From Panulirus ornatus (Eukaryota; Arthropoda; Malacostraca; Decapoda; Palinuridae): 64,000 nucleotides of DNA. Shown piece after piece: positions 23,459 to 38,158 of the stretch. The translations under genes were made by a program, and so were the position numbers. The stretch covers positions 15,146,356-15,210,355 of the forward strand of contig NC_092287.1 in assembly GCF_036320965.1 (NCBI RefSeq), in the 5' to 3' direction. Numbering within the stretch: the stretch's first letter is position 1; each line of letters opens with the position of its first letter. The notes beneath the pieces are model-generated. The model saw only the letters and a program-made list of their open reading frames with translations, was not told the origin of the DNA and ran no database searches.

Positions 23459-26400
23459 CTTGATCTCTTACTATGCAGTAAATCTAATAATCTTAAACTG
23501 TTATAAGGCCATAAATCTAATGATCTTGATTTGTTAAAAGGCAGTAAATCTTATATTTCGCTGTTATAAGATAGTAAATCTAATGACGATCAATTAAAAG
23601 CAGTAAATTTAATGATCTTGATATGTTGTAGTAAATCCAATGATCTTAACCTGTTATAAGGCAGAAATTCTAATGATCTTTACCTGTTAAAAGGCATCAA
23701 ATCTAATGATCTTGACCTATAAATCCGATGGTCTTGACTTGTTATACATCAGTAAATCTATTGATCTTGACCTGTTATAATGATCTTGACAGTAAATCTG
23801 CTAATGAGGTAGTAAATATAAAGTAGTGAATATAATGATCTTATAATGATCTTATGTAAGGTAGTAAATATAATGTCCTTGACCTTATAACAATAAGGCA
23901 GTAAATATTATCGAGCTGTTATAAGGCAGTAAATATTATCGAGCTGTTATTAGGCAGTAAATAAAATGATCTTCACTTGTTACAAGCCAAGGCCTGTTAA
24001 GGCAACAAATCTAATGATCTTGATCTGTTACAATGCAATAAACCTAATGATGACTTGTTATAAGGTTGTAAATATAATGTCCTTGACCCTAACAATAAGG
24101 CAGTAAATCTAATTATCTTGAGATGTTATAAGGCAGTAAATAATATGATCTTGACTAACAAGGTAGTAAATCTAATGATCTTGACCTGTTATAAGGCAGT
24201 ATATCTAATGATCTTGACCGGAGTCAAGGAAGTAATTCTAATGATCTTGACCTTTCATTAGGCAAAAATCTAATGCTCTTGTGTTTTAATGAATTTGGTC
24301 TGTTACAAGGCAGTAAATCTAATTATCAAGGCAGTAAATCTGATCTTGACCTGTTACAAGACAGTAAATCTAATGATTTTGAGTTGTTAAAAGGCTTTAG
24401 ATCTAATCTAATAGTCAGTAAATCTAATAATCATGATCTGTTATAAGGCAGTATATTTAATGACCGGTGACAAAGAAGTAATTCCAATGATATTGACCTT
24501 TCATTCGGCAAAAATCTAATGATCTTGTCATGTTATAAGGGAGTAAGTCTAATGATCTTGGTAACTGACCTGTTATAAGGCAGTGAATCTAATGATCTTG
24601 ACCTGTTACAAGACAGTAAATCTAATGATCTTGAGTTGTTATAAGGCAGTATATGTAATGATCTTGACCTGTTACAAGGCAGAAAATCTAATGATCTTGA
24701 AATGCTATGAGGCATAAAATCTAATGATCTTGTTACAAGGCAGTAAACCTAATGATCTTGAGTTGTTATGTCAGTAAATCTTGACCTGTTATGTGGCAAT
24801 AAATCTAATGATTTTGCCCATTGTAAGGCAGTCAATCTAATGATCTTGACACGATGATCTTGATATATTACCTGGCATTAAATCTAAAGATCGTTACCTA
24901 ATAAAAGTTTATAAATCTAATTATCTTGACCTGTTACAAGGAAGAAAATAAAATCATTGATTTTGACAATCTAATAATATTGACGTTATAATAAATCTAA
25001 TAATATTGGCCTGTTTTAAGGCAGTAAATCTAATGATCTCGTCCGGTGGCAAGGAAGTAATTCTAATGATATTGACCTTTTATAAAGCAAAAAAATCTTG
25101 ACATGTTCCAGGGCATTAAATCGAATGATTTTTACCTGTTAAAAGTTTGTAACTGTTATAAGGCAGTATATGATCTTGACCTGTTATGATTTTGACTTAT
25201 GAGGCAGTAAATCTAATAATATTGACTTATAAGGTAATAAATCTAAAAATCTTGGTGTTATAAGGCAGTAAATCTAATGATCTTGATCTCTTTGCAGTAA
25301 ATCGAATAATCTTGACCTAATATAAAGCCATAAATCTAATGATCTTGATTTGTTACAAGGCAGTAAATTTTATATTTCGCTGTTATAAGATAGTAAATCT
25401 AATGACCTGTTATAAGGCAGTAAATCTGATGATTTTGACGACGATAATAAATCCAATGATAACCTGTTATATGGCAGGAATTCTAATGATCTTTACCTGT
25501 TAAAAGGCATTAAATCTAATGATGACCGGTATAAGGCAGTAAATCCAATGACATGTTATAAGGCAGTATATCTAATGCTCTTGACTTGTTAGTAGGCAGT
25601 AAATCTGCTAATGTTGACTTGTTATAAGGCCTGTTACAAGGCAATAAATCTAATGATCTAGACTTGTTATAAGGTAGTAAATATAATGTCTTCGACCGGT
25701 TATAAGGCAGTAAATCTAATGTTCTTATAACTCGGTAAATCTAGTGATCTTGACCTCTCATAAACAAGTAAATCTAATGACCTCGACTTGTTATAAGACG
25801 GTAATAATAATTGATCATGACCTGATGTAAGGCAGTAAATCTAATGATCTTGACCAGATATAAGGCCATAAATCTAATGATATTGACTTGTTATAAGGCG
25901 ACAAATCTAATGATCTTGATCTGTTATAAGGCAGTAAACCTAATGATCTTGACCTGATAAAAGGCAGTAAAACTAATGATCTTGACCTGTTAACTCTAAG
26001 ATCTTGCCCTGTTATATAGCAGTATATCTAATGATCATGAACTGTTATAAGGTGACCGGTGACAAGGAAGTCATTCTAAAATCTAATGATCTTGTCGTGT
26101 TATAAGGCAGTAAATCTAATAATCCTGACCTGTTATAAGGAATGAATCTAATGATGACCTGTTACAAGGCAGTATATCTAATGATTTTGAATTGTTATAA
26201 GGCAGTAAATATAATGATCTTGACTTGTTACAAGGAAGTAAATCCAGTGATCTTGAGTTGTTATAAGGCAAGAAATCTACTGATCTTTTGATCTCATAAG
26301 TGAATGATGACCTGTTATAAGGTAATAAATCTAATGATCTTGCCCTGTTATAAGGCAATAAATCTAATGATTTTAACCTGTCATAAGACAGTAAATCTAA

Positions 26401-27970
26401 TGATCTCTACATGATATGTTAGTAAATCTAATGATATTGACCATAATGATATTGACCATAATGAAATCTAATGATATTGGCCATAAATGACTTGCTATAA
26501 GGCAAGAAATCTAATGATTTAACCTGTTAAAAGACAGTAAAACAAATGATCTAAGATCTAAGGCAGCAAATATGTCCAATAAATCTGTCCAATAAATCTG
26601 TCCAAATATGTCCAATAACTGTAATGACCTTGCCCTGTAAATCTAATGATCATGATCTAAGGCATTATATCTAATGATCTTGACCGGTGACAAGGAAATA
26701 ATTGTAATGATCTTGACCTTTCATTGAACAAAAATCGTGTTCTAAGGGTTTGTTATAATAATAATATTTAATAATATTGACGTTTACTGGCGGTAAAAAG
26801 TAATGTAGTAAATGTAATGATCTTGACCTGTTACGAGGAAGTAAATCTAATGATTTTGAATTATAAGGCAGTAAATCTTGACTTGTTACAAGGCAGTAAA
26901 TCTGATGATCTTGAGTTGTTATAAGGCAAGAAATCTAGTGATCTTTCGCTATGTCAGTAAATCTTGACCTGTTATAAGGCAATGAATCTAATGATGACCT
27001 GTAAATCTAATGATCTTCACCCTTTGTAACGCAGTCATCTGGACCTGTTATAAGGCAGTCAATCTAATGATCTTGATATGTTAAAAGGCATTAAATCTAA
27101 AGATTTTTACCTGTTAAAAGCTTGTAAATCTAATTATAAGGCAATAAATCTAATGATGACCTGTTACAAGGAATTAATATAATGTTCTTGATTTTGACCT
27201 ATTGTAAGGCAGTAAATCTAATGATTTCGACATGTGGCAAGGAAGTAATTATAATGATATTGACCTTTTATAAAGCAAAAAAATTAATGATCTTGGCATG
27301 TTCCAAGTCATTAAATTGAATGATTTTTACCTGTAAAAAATTTGTAACTAATTATCTAATGATATTCACATGTTATATGGAAGTAAATGTAAGGTTCTTG
27401 ACCTATTATAAAATCTTATGATTTTGACCTATTATAAAGCAGTAAATCTAATATCTAATGATCTTTCGCTGTTATGTGATCTAGTGATCTAGTGATCTTG
27501 ATCTCTTACTATGCAGTAAATCTAATAATCTTGACCTGTTATAGGGCCATAAATCTAATGACCTTGTTTTGTTACAAGGCAGTAAATCTAATGATCTTGA
27601 CCTGTTACATGGAAGTAAATGTAAGGTTCTCTACCTGTTACAAGGCAGTAAATCTTATGATTTTGATCTGTTATAAGGTAATAAATCTAATAATCTTGGC
27701 CTGTTATAAGGCAGTAAATCTAATGATCTTGATCTCTTACTATGTAATAAATCTAATAATCTTGACCTGTTATAAGGTCATAAATCTAATGACGAAGGCA
27801 GTAAATCTTATATTTCGCTGTTATGACAGTAAATCTAATGATGATCAATTATAAAGCAGTAAATCTAATGACCTGTTATAAGGCATTAAATTTGATGATG
27901 ATATTATAGTAAATCCAATGATCTTAACCTGTTATGAGGCAGGAGTTCTAATGATCTTTACCTGTTAAAG
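22788..27970 (-). repeat. Long higher-order repeat copy (A-B-E-F-C-D)
   Basis: Second full cycle: A 22,788, B 24,533, E about 25,080, F about 25,790, C 26,116, D 27,492. It shares private variants with the 16,161-21,558 copy, for example a 10-bp deletion giving CCTGTTAACTCTAAG near 19,209 and 25,988. The two are therefore sister copies. At its end the following A module is missing. Confidence 0.86.
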
Positions 27971-30680
27971 GGCATTAAATCTAATGATCTTGACCTATAA
28001 ATCCGATGGTCTTGACTTGTTATACATCAGTAAATCTATTGATCTTGACCTGTTATAATGATCTTGACAGTAAATCTGCTAATGAGGTAGTAAATATAAA
28101 GTAGTGAATATAATGATCTTATAATGATCTTATGTAAGGTAGTAAATATAATGTCCTTGACCTTATAACAATAAGGCAGTAAATATTATCGAGCAGTAAA
28201 TAAAATGATCTTCACTTGTTACAAGCCAAGGCCTGTTAAGGCAACAAATCTAATGATCTTGATCTGTTACAATGCAATAAACCTAATGATGACTTGTTAT
28301 AAGGTTGTAAATATAATGTCCTTGACCCTAACAATAAGGCAGTAAATCTAATTATCTTGAGATGTTATAAGGCAGTAAATAATATGATCTTGACTAACAA
28401 GGTAGTAAATCTAATGATCTTGACCTGTTATAAGGCAGTATATCTAATGATCTTGACCGGAGTCAAGGAAGTAATTCTAATGATCTTGACCTTTCATTAG
28501 GCAAAAATCTAATGCTCTTGTGTTATAATGAATTTGGTCTGTTACAAGGCAGTAAATCTAATTATCAAGGCAGTAAATCTGATCTTGACCTGTTACAAGA
28601 CAGTAAATCTAATGATTTTGAGTTGTTAAAAGGCTTTAGATCTAATCTAATAGTCAGTAAATCTAATAATCATGATCTGTTATAAGGCAGTATATTTAAT
28701 GACCGGTGACAAAGAAGTAATTCCAATGATATTGACCTTTCATTCGGCAAAAATCTAATGATCTTGTCATGTTATAAGGGAGTAAGTCTAATGATCTTGG
28801 TAACTGACCTGTTATAAGGCAGCGAATCTAATGATCTTGACCTGTTACAAGACAGTAAATCTAATGATCTTGAGTTGTTATAAGGCAGTATATGTAATGA
28901 TCTTGACCTGTTACAAGGCAGAAAATCTAATGATCTTGAAATGCTATGAGGCATAAAATCTAATGATCTTGTTACAAGGCAGTAAACCTAATGATCTTGA
29001 GTTGTTATGTCAGTAAATCTTGACCTGTTATGTGGCAATAAATCTAATGATTTTGCCCATTGTAAGGCAGTCAATCTAATGATCTTGACCCGATGATCTT
29101 GATATATTACCTGGCATTAAATCTAAAGATCGTTACCTAATAAAAGTTTATAAATCTAATTATCTTGACCTGTTACAAGGAAGAAAATAAAATCATTGAT
29201 TTTGACAATCTAATAATATTGACGTTATAATAAATCTAATAATATTGGCCTGTTTTAAGGCAGTAAATCTAATGATCTCGTCCGGTGGCAAGGAAGTAAT
29301 TCTAATGATATTGACCTTTTATAAAGCAAAAAAATCTTGACATGTTCCAGGGCATTAAATCGAATGATTTTTACCTGTTAAAAGTTTGTAACTGTTATAA
29401 GGCAGTAAATCTAATGATCTTGACCTGTTACATGGAAGTCAAGGCAGTAAATCTTATGATTTTGACTTATGAGGCAGTAAATCTAATAATATTGACTTAT
29501 AAGGTAATAAATCTAAAAATCTTGGTGTTATAAGGCAGTAAATCTAATGATCTTGATCTCTTTGCAGTAAATCGAATAATCTTGACCTAATATAAAGCCA
29601 TAAATCTAATGATCTTGATTTGTTACAAGGCAGTAAATTTTATATTTCGCTGTTATAAGATAGTAAATCTAATGACCTGTAAATCTGATGATCTTGACGA
29701 CGATAATAAATCCAATGATAACCTGTTATATGGCAGGAATTCTAATGATCTTTACCTGTTAAAAGGCATTAAATCTAATGATGACCGGTATAAGGCAGTA
29801 AATCCAATGACATGTTATAAGGCAGTATATCTAATGATCTTGACTTGTTAGTAGGCAGTAAATCTGCTAATGTTGACTTGTTATAAGGCCTGTTACAAGG
29901 CAATAAATCTAATGATCTAGACTTGTTATAAGGTAGTAAATATAATGTCTTCGACCGGTTATAAGGCAGTAAATCTAATGTTCTTATAACTCGGTAAATC
30001 TAGTGATCTTGACCTCTCATAAACAAGTAAATCTAATGACCTCGACTTGTTATAAGACGGTAATAATAATTGATCATGACCTGATGTAAGGCAGTAAATC
30101 TAATGATCTTGACCAGATATAAGGCCATAAATCTAATGATATTGACTTGTTATAAGGCGACAAATCTAATGATCTTGATCTGTTATAAGGCAGTAAACCT
30201 AATGATCTTGACCTGATAAAAGGCAGTAAAACTAATGATCTTGACCTGTTATAAGGCATTAACTCTAAGATCTTGCCCTGTTATATAGCAGTATATCTAA
30301 TGATCATGAACTGTTATAAGGTAGTTTATCTTGACCGGTGACAAGGAAGTCATTCTAAAATCTAATGATCTTGTCGTGTTATAAGGCAGTAAATCTAATA
30401 ATCCTGACCTGTTATAAGGAATGAATCTAATGATGACCTGTTACAAGGCAGTATATCTAATGATTTTGAATTGTTATAAGGCAGTAAATATAATGATCTT
30501 GACTTGTTACAAGGAAGTAAATCCAGGCAAGAAATCTACTGATCTTTTGATCTCATAAGTGAATGATGACCTGTTATAAGGTAATAAATCTAATGATCTT
30601 GCCCTGTTATAAGGCAATAAATCTAATGATTTTAACCTGTCATAAGACAGTAAATCTAATGATCTCTACCTGATATGTGT
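27971..30680 (-). repeat. Deletion-derived higher-order repeat copy lacking module A
   Basis: D (27,492) is joined to the stretch that normally follows A, then B 28,772, E 29,342, F 30,074 and C about 30,393. At 27,971-27,994 the left side matches the D flank (AAAGGGCATTAAATC, as near 21,240). The right side matches the post-A flank (GACCTATAAATCCGATGGTC, as near 23,718). This implies homology-mediated loss of about 2.45 kb relative to the duplicated copy. Confidence 0.82.
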
Positions 30681-31703
30681 AGAAAATCTAATTTTACAGA
30701 CTGACCATAATGATAATGACCATAATGAAATCTAATGATATTGCCATAAATGACTTGCTATATAGGCAAGAAAATCTAATGATTTCACCTGTTAAAAGAC
30801 CAGTAAAAAAAAATTGATCAAAGATCTAAGGCAGCAAATATGTCCAATAAATCTGTCCAATAATCTGTCCAAATATGTCCAAATAACAGTAATGACCTTG
30901 CCTGTAAATCTAATGATCATGAATCTTAAAGGGGCATTATATCTAATGAATCTTGACCGGTGACAAGGAAATAATTGTAATGATCTTGACCTTTCATTGA
31001 ACAAAAATCGTGTTCTACAGGGTTGTTACAAAACAGTAAATCATAATCATGAGTTGTTAAATATAATGAGGCAGAAAATTTAATAATATGACGTATACTG
31101 GCGGTAAAAAGTAATGTAGTAAATGTAATGGATCTTGACCTGTTACGAGGAAGTAATTCTAATGATTTTGAAATCAGAAGGCAGTAACTCTTGACTTGTT
31201 ACAAGCGTAATCTGATGATCTTGAGTTGTTATAAGGCCAAGAAAGCCTAGTGATCTTTCGCTATGTAAATCTTGACCTCTGTTTATAAGGCAATGAATCT
31301 AATATGACCTGTAAATCTAATGATCTTCACCCTTTGTAACGCAGTCATCTGGACCTGTATAAGGCAGTCATCAATGATCTGATATGTTAAAAAGGCATTA
31401 ATCTAAAGATTTTTACCTGGTTAAAAAGCTTGTAAATCTAATTTATAAGGCAAAAAATCTAATGATGACCTGTTACAAGGAATTATAATAATGTTCTTGA
31501 TTTTGACCTATTGTAAGGCAGTAAATCTAATGATTTCGACATGTTGGCATAGGAAGTAATTTATAATGAAATATTGACCTTTATAAAAGCAAAAAAAATT
31601 AATGATCTTGGCATGTTCCAAGTCCATTAATTTGAATGATTTTTACCTGTAAAGAATTTGTAACTAATTATCTAATGATATTCACATGTTATAATGAAGT
31701 AAA
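30681..31703 (-). repeat. Error-rich satellite next to gap (modules C-D)
   Basis: This matches C and early D of other copies but carries dense one-base insertions, deletions and homopolymer changes not seen elsewhere. Examples are CAGTAAAAAAAAATTGATC near 30,800 and AGTCCATTAATTTGAATGA near 31,621. The noise begins about 1 kb before the 100-N gap and stops at it. Unpolished read sequence at a contig end is the simplest reading; a real degenerate copy is the alternative. Confidence 0.7.
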
Positions 31704-31803
31704 NNNNNNNNNNNNNNNNNNNNNNNNNNNNNNNNNNNNNNNNNNNNNNNNNNNNNNNNNNNNNNNNNNNNNNNNNNNNNNNNNNNNNNNNNNNNNNNNN
31801 NNN
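31704..31803. other. Assembly gap (100 N)
   Basis: Exactly 100 undetermined bases. Orientation is the same on both sides. The HOR type changes across it, from the long form before to the short 2.2-kb form after. Confidence 0.98.
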
Positions 31804-33943
31804 CTAATGATGACCTGTTACAAGGCAGTATATCTAATGATTTTGAATTGTTATAAGCAGTAAATATAATGATCTTGACTTGTTACAAGGAAGTAAATCC
31901 AGTGATAAGGCAAGAAATCTACTGATCTTTTGATCTCATAAGTGAATGATGACCTGTTATAAGGTAATAAATCTAATGATCTTGCCCTGTTATAAGGCAA
32001 TAAATCTAATGATTTTAACCTGTCATAAGACAGTAAATCTAATATGTTAGTAAATCTAATGATATTGACCATAATGATATTGACCATAATGAAATCTAAT
32101 GATATTGGCCATAAATGACTTGCTAAAGGCAAGAAATCTAATGATTTAACCTGTTAAAAGACAGTAAAACAAATGATCTAAGATCTAAGGCAGCAAAAAT
32201 GTCCAATAAAATCTGTCCAATAAATCTGTCCAAATATGTCCAATAACTGTAATGACCTTGCCCTGTAAATCTAATGATCATGATCTAAGGCATTATATCT
32301 AATGATCTTGACCGGTGACAAGGAAATAATTGTAATGATCTTGACCTTTCATTGAACAAAAATCGTGTTCTAAGGGTTTGTTACAAAACAGTAAATCAAA
32401 TGATCATGAGTTGTTAAATATAATGAGGCAGAAAATTTAATAATATTGACGTTTACTGGCGGTAAAAAGTAATGTAGTAAATGTAATGATCTTGACCTGT
32501 TACGTGGAAGTAAATCTAATGATTTTGAATTATAAGGCAGTAAATCTTGACTTGTTACAAGGCAGTAAATCTGATGATCTTGAGTTGTTATAAGGCAAGA
32601 AATCTAGTGATCTTTCGCTGTCAGTAAATCTTGACCTGTTATGTGGCAATAAATCTAATGATTTTGCCCATTGTAAGGCAGTCAATCTAATGATCTTCAC
32701 CCGATGATCTTGATATATTACCTGGCATTAAATCTAAAGATCGTTACCTAATAAAAGTTTATAAATCTAATTATCTTGACCTGTTACAAGGAAGAAAATA
32801 AAATCATTGATTTTGACAATCTAATAATATTGACGTTATAATAAATCTAATAATATTGGCCTGTTTTAAGGCAGTAAATCTAATGATCTCGTCCGGTGGC
32901 AAGGAAGTAATTCTAATGATATTGACCAAAAAATGATATTGATATTGAAGCAAAAAAATCTTGACATGTTCCAGGGCATTAAATCGAATGATTTTTACCT
33001 GTTAAAAGTTTGTAACTGTTATAAGGCAGTAAATCAAATGATCTTGACCTGTTACATGGAAGTCAAGGCAGTAAATCTTATGATTTTGACTTATGAGGCA
33101 GTAAATCTAATAATATTGACTTATAAGGTAATAAATCTAAAAATCTTGGTGTTATAAGGCAGTAAATCTAATGATCTTGATCTCTTTGCAGTAAATCGAA
33201 TAATCTTGACCTAATATAAAGCCATAAATCTAATGATCTTGATTAGTTACAAGGCAGTAAATTTTATATTTCGCTGTTATAAGATAGTAAATCTAATGAC
33301 CTGTTATAAGGCAGTAAATCTGATGATCTTGACGACGATAATAAATCCAATGATAACCTGTTATATGGCAGGAATTCTAATGATCTTTACCTGTTAAAAG
33401 GCATTAAATCTAATGATGACCGGTATAAGGCAGTAAATCCAATGACATGTTATAAGGCAGTATATCTAATGATCTTGACTTGTTAGTAGGCAGTAAATCT
33501 GCAATAAATCTAATGATCTAGTAAATATAATGTCTTCGACCGGTTATAAGGCAGTAAATCTAATGTTCTTATAACTCATAAACAAGTAAATCTAATGACC
33601 TCGACTTGTTATAAGACGGTAATAATAATTGATCATGACCTGATGTAAGGCAGTAAATCTAATGATCTTGACCAGATATAAGGCCATAAATCTAATGATA
33701 TTGACTTGTTATAAGGCGACAAATCTAATGATCTTGATCTGTTATAAGGCAGTAAACCTAATGATCTTGACCTGATAAAAGGCAGTAAAACTAATGATCT
33801 TGACCTGTTATAAGGCATTAACTCTAAGATCTTGCCCTGTTATATAGCAGTATATCTAATGATCATGAACTGTTATAAGGTGACCGGTGACAAGGAAGTC
33901 ATTCTAAAATCTAATGATCTTGTCGTGTTATAAGGCAGTAAAT
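31804..33943 (-). repeat. Short (2.2-kb class) higher-order repeat copy, inverted, 5'-truncated by gap
   Basis: Modules C (from the gap), E 32,966 and F 33,633. C is joined directly to the pre-E stretch at about 32,619-32,643, skipping D, A and B. E carries a 23-bp variant (AAAAAATGATATTGATATTG) at about 32,928-32,950. Confidence 0.85.
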
Positions 33944-36088
33944 CTAATAATCCTGACCTGTTATAAGGAATGAATCTAATGATGACCTGTTACAAGGCAG
34001 TATATCTAATGATTTTGAATTGTTATAAGGCAGTAAATATAATGATCTTGACTTGTTACAAGGAAGTAAATCCAGTGATCTTGAGTTGTTATAAGGCAAG
34101 AAATCTACTGATCTTTTGATCTCATAAGTGAATGATGACCTGTTATAAGGTAATAAATCTAATGATCTTGCCCTGTTATAAGGCAATAAATCTAATGATT
34201 TTAACCTGTCATAAGACAGTAAATCTAATGATCTCTACCTGATATGTTAGTAAATCTAATGATATTGACCATAATGATATTGACCATAATGAAATCTAAT
34301 GATATTGGCCATAAATGACTTGCTATAAGGCAAGAAATCTAATGATTTAACCTGTTAAAAGACAGTAAAACAAATGATCTAAGATCTAAGGCAGCAAATA
34401 TGTCCAATAAATCTGTCCAATAAATCTGTCCAAATATGTCCAATAACTGTAATGACCTTGCCCTGTAAATCTAATGATCATGATCTAAGGCATTATATCT
34501 AATGATCTTGACCGGTGACAAGGAAATAATTGTAATGATCTTGACCTTTCATTGAACAAAAATCGTGTTCTAAGGGTTTGTTACAAAACAGTAAATCAAA
34601 TGATCATGAGTTGTTAAATATAATGAGGCAGAAAATTTAATAATATTGACGTTTACTGGCGGTAAAAAGTAATGTAGTAAATGTAATGATCTTGACCTGT
34701 TACGAGGAAGTAAATCTAATGATTTTGAATTATAAGGCAGTAAATCTTGACTTGTTACAAGGCAGTAAATCTGATGATCTTGAGTTGTTATAAGGCAAGA
34801 AATCTAGTGATCTTTCGCTGTCAGTAAATCTTGACCTGTTATGTGGCAATAAATCTAATGATTTTGCCCATTGTAAGGCAGTCAATCTAATGATCTTGAC
34901 CCGATGATCTTGATATATTACCTGGCATTAAATCTAAAGATCGTTACCTAATAAAAGTTTATAAATCTAATCATCTTGACCTGTTACAAGGAAGAAAATA
35001 AAATCATTGATTTTGACAATATATTGACGTTATAATAAATCTAATAATATTGGCCTGTTTTAAGGCAGTAAATCTAATGATCTCGTCCGGTGGCAAGGAA
35101 GTAATTCTAATGATATTGACCAAAAAATGATATTGATATTGAAGCAAAAAAATCTTGACATGTTCCAGGGCATTAAATCGAATGATTTTTACCTGTTAAA
35201 AGTTTGTAACTGTTATAAGGCATGGAAGTCAAGGCAGTAAATCTTATGATTTTGACTTATGAGGCAGTAAATCTAATAATATTGACTTATAAGGTAATAA
35301 ATCTAAAAATCTTGGTGTTATAAGGCAGTAAATCTAATGATCTTGATCTCTTTGCAGTAAATCGAATAATCTTGACCTAATATAAAGCCATAAATCTAAT
35401 GATCTTGATTAGTTACAAGGCAGTAAATTTTATATTTCGCTGTTATAAGATAGTAAATCTAATGACCTGTTATAAGGCAGTAAATCTGATGATCTTGACG
35501 ACGATAATAAATCCAATGATAACCTGTTATATGGCAGGAATTCTAATGATCTTTACCTGTTAAAAGGCATTAAATCTAATGATGACCGGTATAAGGCAGT
35601 AAATCCAATGACATGTTATAAGGCAGTATATCTAATGATCTTGACTTGTTAGTAGGCAGTAAATCTGCTAATGTTGACTTGTTATAAGGCCTGTTACAAG
35701 GCAATAAATCTAATGATCTAGTAAATATAATGTCTTCGACCGGTTATAAGGCAGTAAATCTAATGTTCTTATAACTCATAAACAAGTAAATCTAATGACC
35801 TCGACTTGTTATAAGACGGTAATAATAATTGATCATGACCTGATGTAAGGCAGTAAATCTAATGATCTTGACCAGATATAAGGCCATAAATCTAATGATA
35901 TTGACTTGTTATAAGGCGACAAATCTAATGATCTTGATCTGTTATAAGGCAGTAAACCTAATGATCTTGCCCTGTTATATAGCAGTATATCTAATGATCA
36001 TGAACTGTTATAAGGTAGTTTATCTAGACCGGTGACAAGGAAGTCATTCTAAAATCTAATGATCTTGTCGTGTTATAAGGCAGTAAAT
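33944..36088 (-). repeat. Short higher-order repeat unit (2,145 bp), inverted
   Basis: C 33,944, the C-to-E junction at about 34,819-34,843, E about 35,160 with the same 23-bp variant at about 35,121-35,143, then F. Two internal losses are specific to this copy: about 36 bp near 35,220, and 65 bp near 35,966, where two GATCTTG strings have recombined. These make it shorter than the usual 2.2 kb. Confidence 0.85.
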
Positions 36089-38158
36089 CTAATAATCCTG
36101 ACCTGTTATAAGGAATGAATCTAATGATGACCTGTTACAAGGCAGTATATCTAATGATTTTGAATTGTTATAAGGCAGTAAATATAATGATCTTGACTTG
36201 TTACAAGGAAGTAAATCCAGTGATCTTGAGTTGTTATAAGGCAAGAAATCTACTGATCTTTTGATCTCATAAGTGAATGATGACCTGTTATAAGGTAATA
36301 AATCTAATGATCTTGCCCTGTTATAAGGCAATAAATCTAATGATTTTAACCTGTCATAAGACAGTAAATCTAATGATCTCTACCTGATATGTTAGTAAAT
36401 CTAATGATATTGACCATAATGATATTGACCATAATGAAATCTAATGATATTGACCATAATGATATTGACCATAATGAAATCTAATGATATTGGCCATAAA
36501 TGACTTGCTATAAGGCAAGAAATCTAATGATTTAACCTGTTAAAAGACAGTAAAACAAATGATCTAAGATCTAAGGCAGCAAATATGTCCAATAAATCTG
36601 TCCAATAAATCTGTCCAAATATGTCCAATAACTGTAATGACCTTGCCCTGTAAATCTAATGATCATGATCTAAGGCATTATATCTAATGATCTTGACCGG
36701 TGACAAGGAAATAATTGTAATGATCTTGACCTTTCATTGAACAAAAATCGTGTTCTAAGGGTTTGTTACAAAACAGTAAATCAAATGATCATGAGTTGTT
36801 AAATATAATGAGGCAGAAAATTTAATGATATTGACGTTTACTGGCGGTAAAAAGTAATGTAGTAAATGTAATGATCTTGACCTGTTACGTGGAAGTAAAT
36901 CTAATGATTTTGAATTATAAGGCAGTAAATCTTGACTTGTTACAAGGCAGTAAATCTGATGATCTTGAGTTGTTATAAGGCAAGAAATCTAGTGATCTTT
37001 CGCTATGTCAGTAAATCTTGACCTGTTATGTGGCAATAAATCTAATGATTTTGCCCATTGTAAGGCAGTCAATCTAATGATCTTGACCCGATGATCTTGA
37101 TATATTACCTGGCATTAAATCTAAAGATCGTTACCTAATAAAAGTTTATAAATCTAATTATCTTGACCTGTTACAAGCAAGAAATAAAATCATTGATTTT
37201 AACAATCTAATAATATTGACGTTATAATAAATCTAATAATATTGGCCTGTTTTAAGGCAGTAAATCTAATGATCTCGTCCGGTGGCAAGGAAGTAATTCT
37301 AATGATATTGACCTTTTATAAAGCAAAAAAATCTTGACATGTTCCAGGGCATTAAATCGAATGATTTTTACCTGTTAAAAGTTTGTAACTGTTATAAGGC
37401 AGTAAATCTAATGATCTTGACCTGTTACATGGAAGTCAAGGCAGTAAATCTTATGATTTTGACTTATGAGGCAGTAAATCTAATAATATTGACTTATAAG
37501 GTAATAAATCTAAAAATCTTGGTGTTATAAGGCAGTAAATCTAATGATCTTGATCTCTTTGCAGTAAATCGAATAATCTTGACCTAATATAAAGCCATAA
37601 ATCTAATGATCTTGATTAGTTACAAGGCAGTAAATTTTATATTTCGCTGTTATAAGATAGTAAATCTAATGACCTGTTATAAGGCAGTAAATCTGATGAT
37701 CTTGACGACGATAATAAATCCAATGATAACCTGTTATATGGCAGGAATTCTAATGATCTTTACCTGTTAAAAGGCATTAAATCTAATGATGACCGGTATA
37801 AGGCAGTAAATCCAATGACATGTTATAAGGCAGTATATCTAATGATCTTGACTTGTTAGTAGGCAGTAAATCTGCTAATGTTGACTTGTTATAAGGCCTG
37901 TTACAAGGCAATAAATCTAATGATCTAGTAAATATAATGTCTTCGACCGGTTATAAGGCAGTAAATCTAATGTTCTTATAACTCATAAACAAGTAAATCT
38001 AATGACCTAGACTTGTTATAAGACGGTAATAATAATTGATCATGACCTGATGTAAGGCAGTAAATCTAATGATCTTGACCAGATATAAGGCCATAAATCT
38101 AATGATATTGACTTGTTATAAGGCGACAAATCTAATGATCTTGATCTGTTATAAGGCA
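36089..38158 (-). repeat. Short higher-order repeat copy, inverted, ending at inversion junction
   Basis: C 36,089, C-to-E junction at about 37,004-37,030 (keeping the CGCTATGTCAG form of the long HOR), E 37,339 without the 23-bp variant, F from about 38,000. It is cut off within F at 38,158, where the array turns round. Confidence 0.86.
36397..36476 (-). repeat. 40-bp tandem duplication of ATATTGACCATA motif
   Basis: Module C normally has one block with two copies of the 15-bp motif TGATATTGACCATAA. Here the whole 40-bp block is doubled (starts 36,397 and 36,437, next context at 36,477). No other C copy in the window shows this expansion, so it is copy-specific. Confidence 0.88.

Noticed and set aside
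14040..38150. Bacterial-type promoter look-alike TTGACC followed by TATAAG in inverted monomers
   Set aside because: The two boxes are only about 4 bases apart instead of about 17, and they occur in every monomer, so they are part of the satellite consensus.
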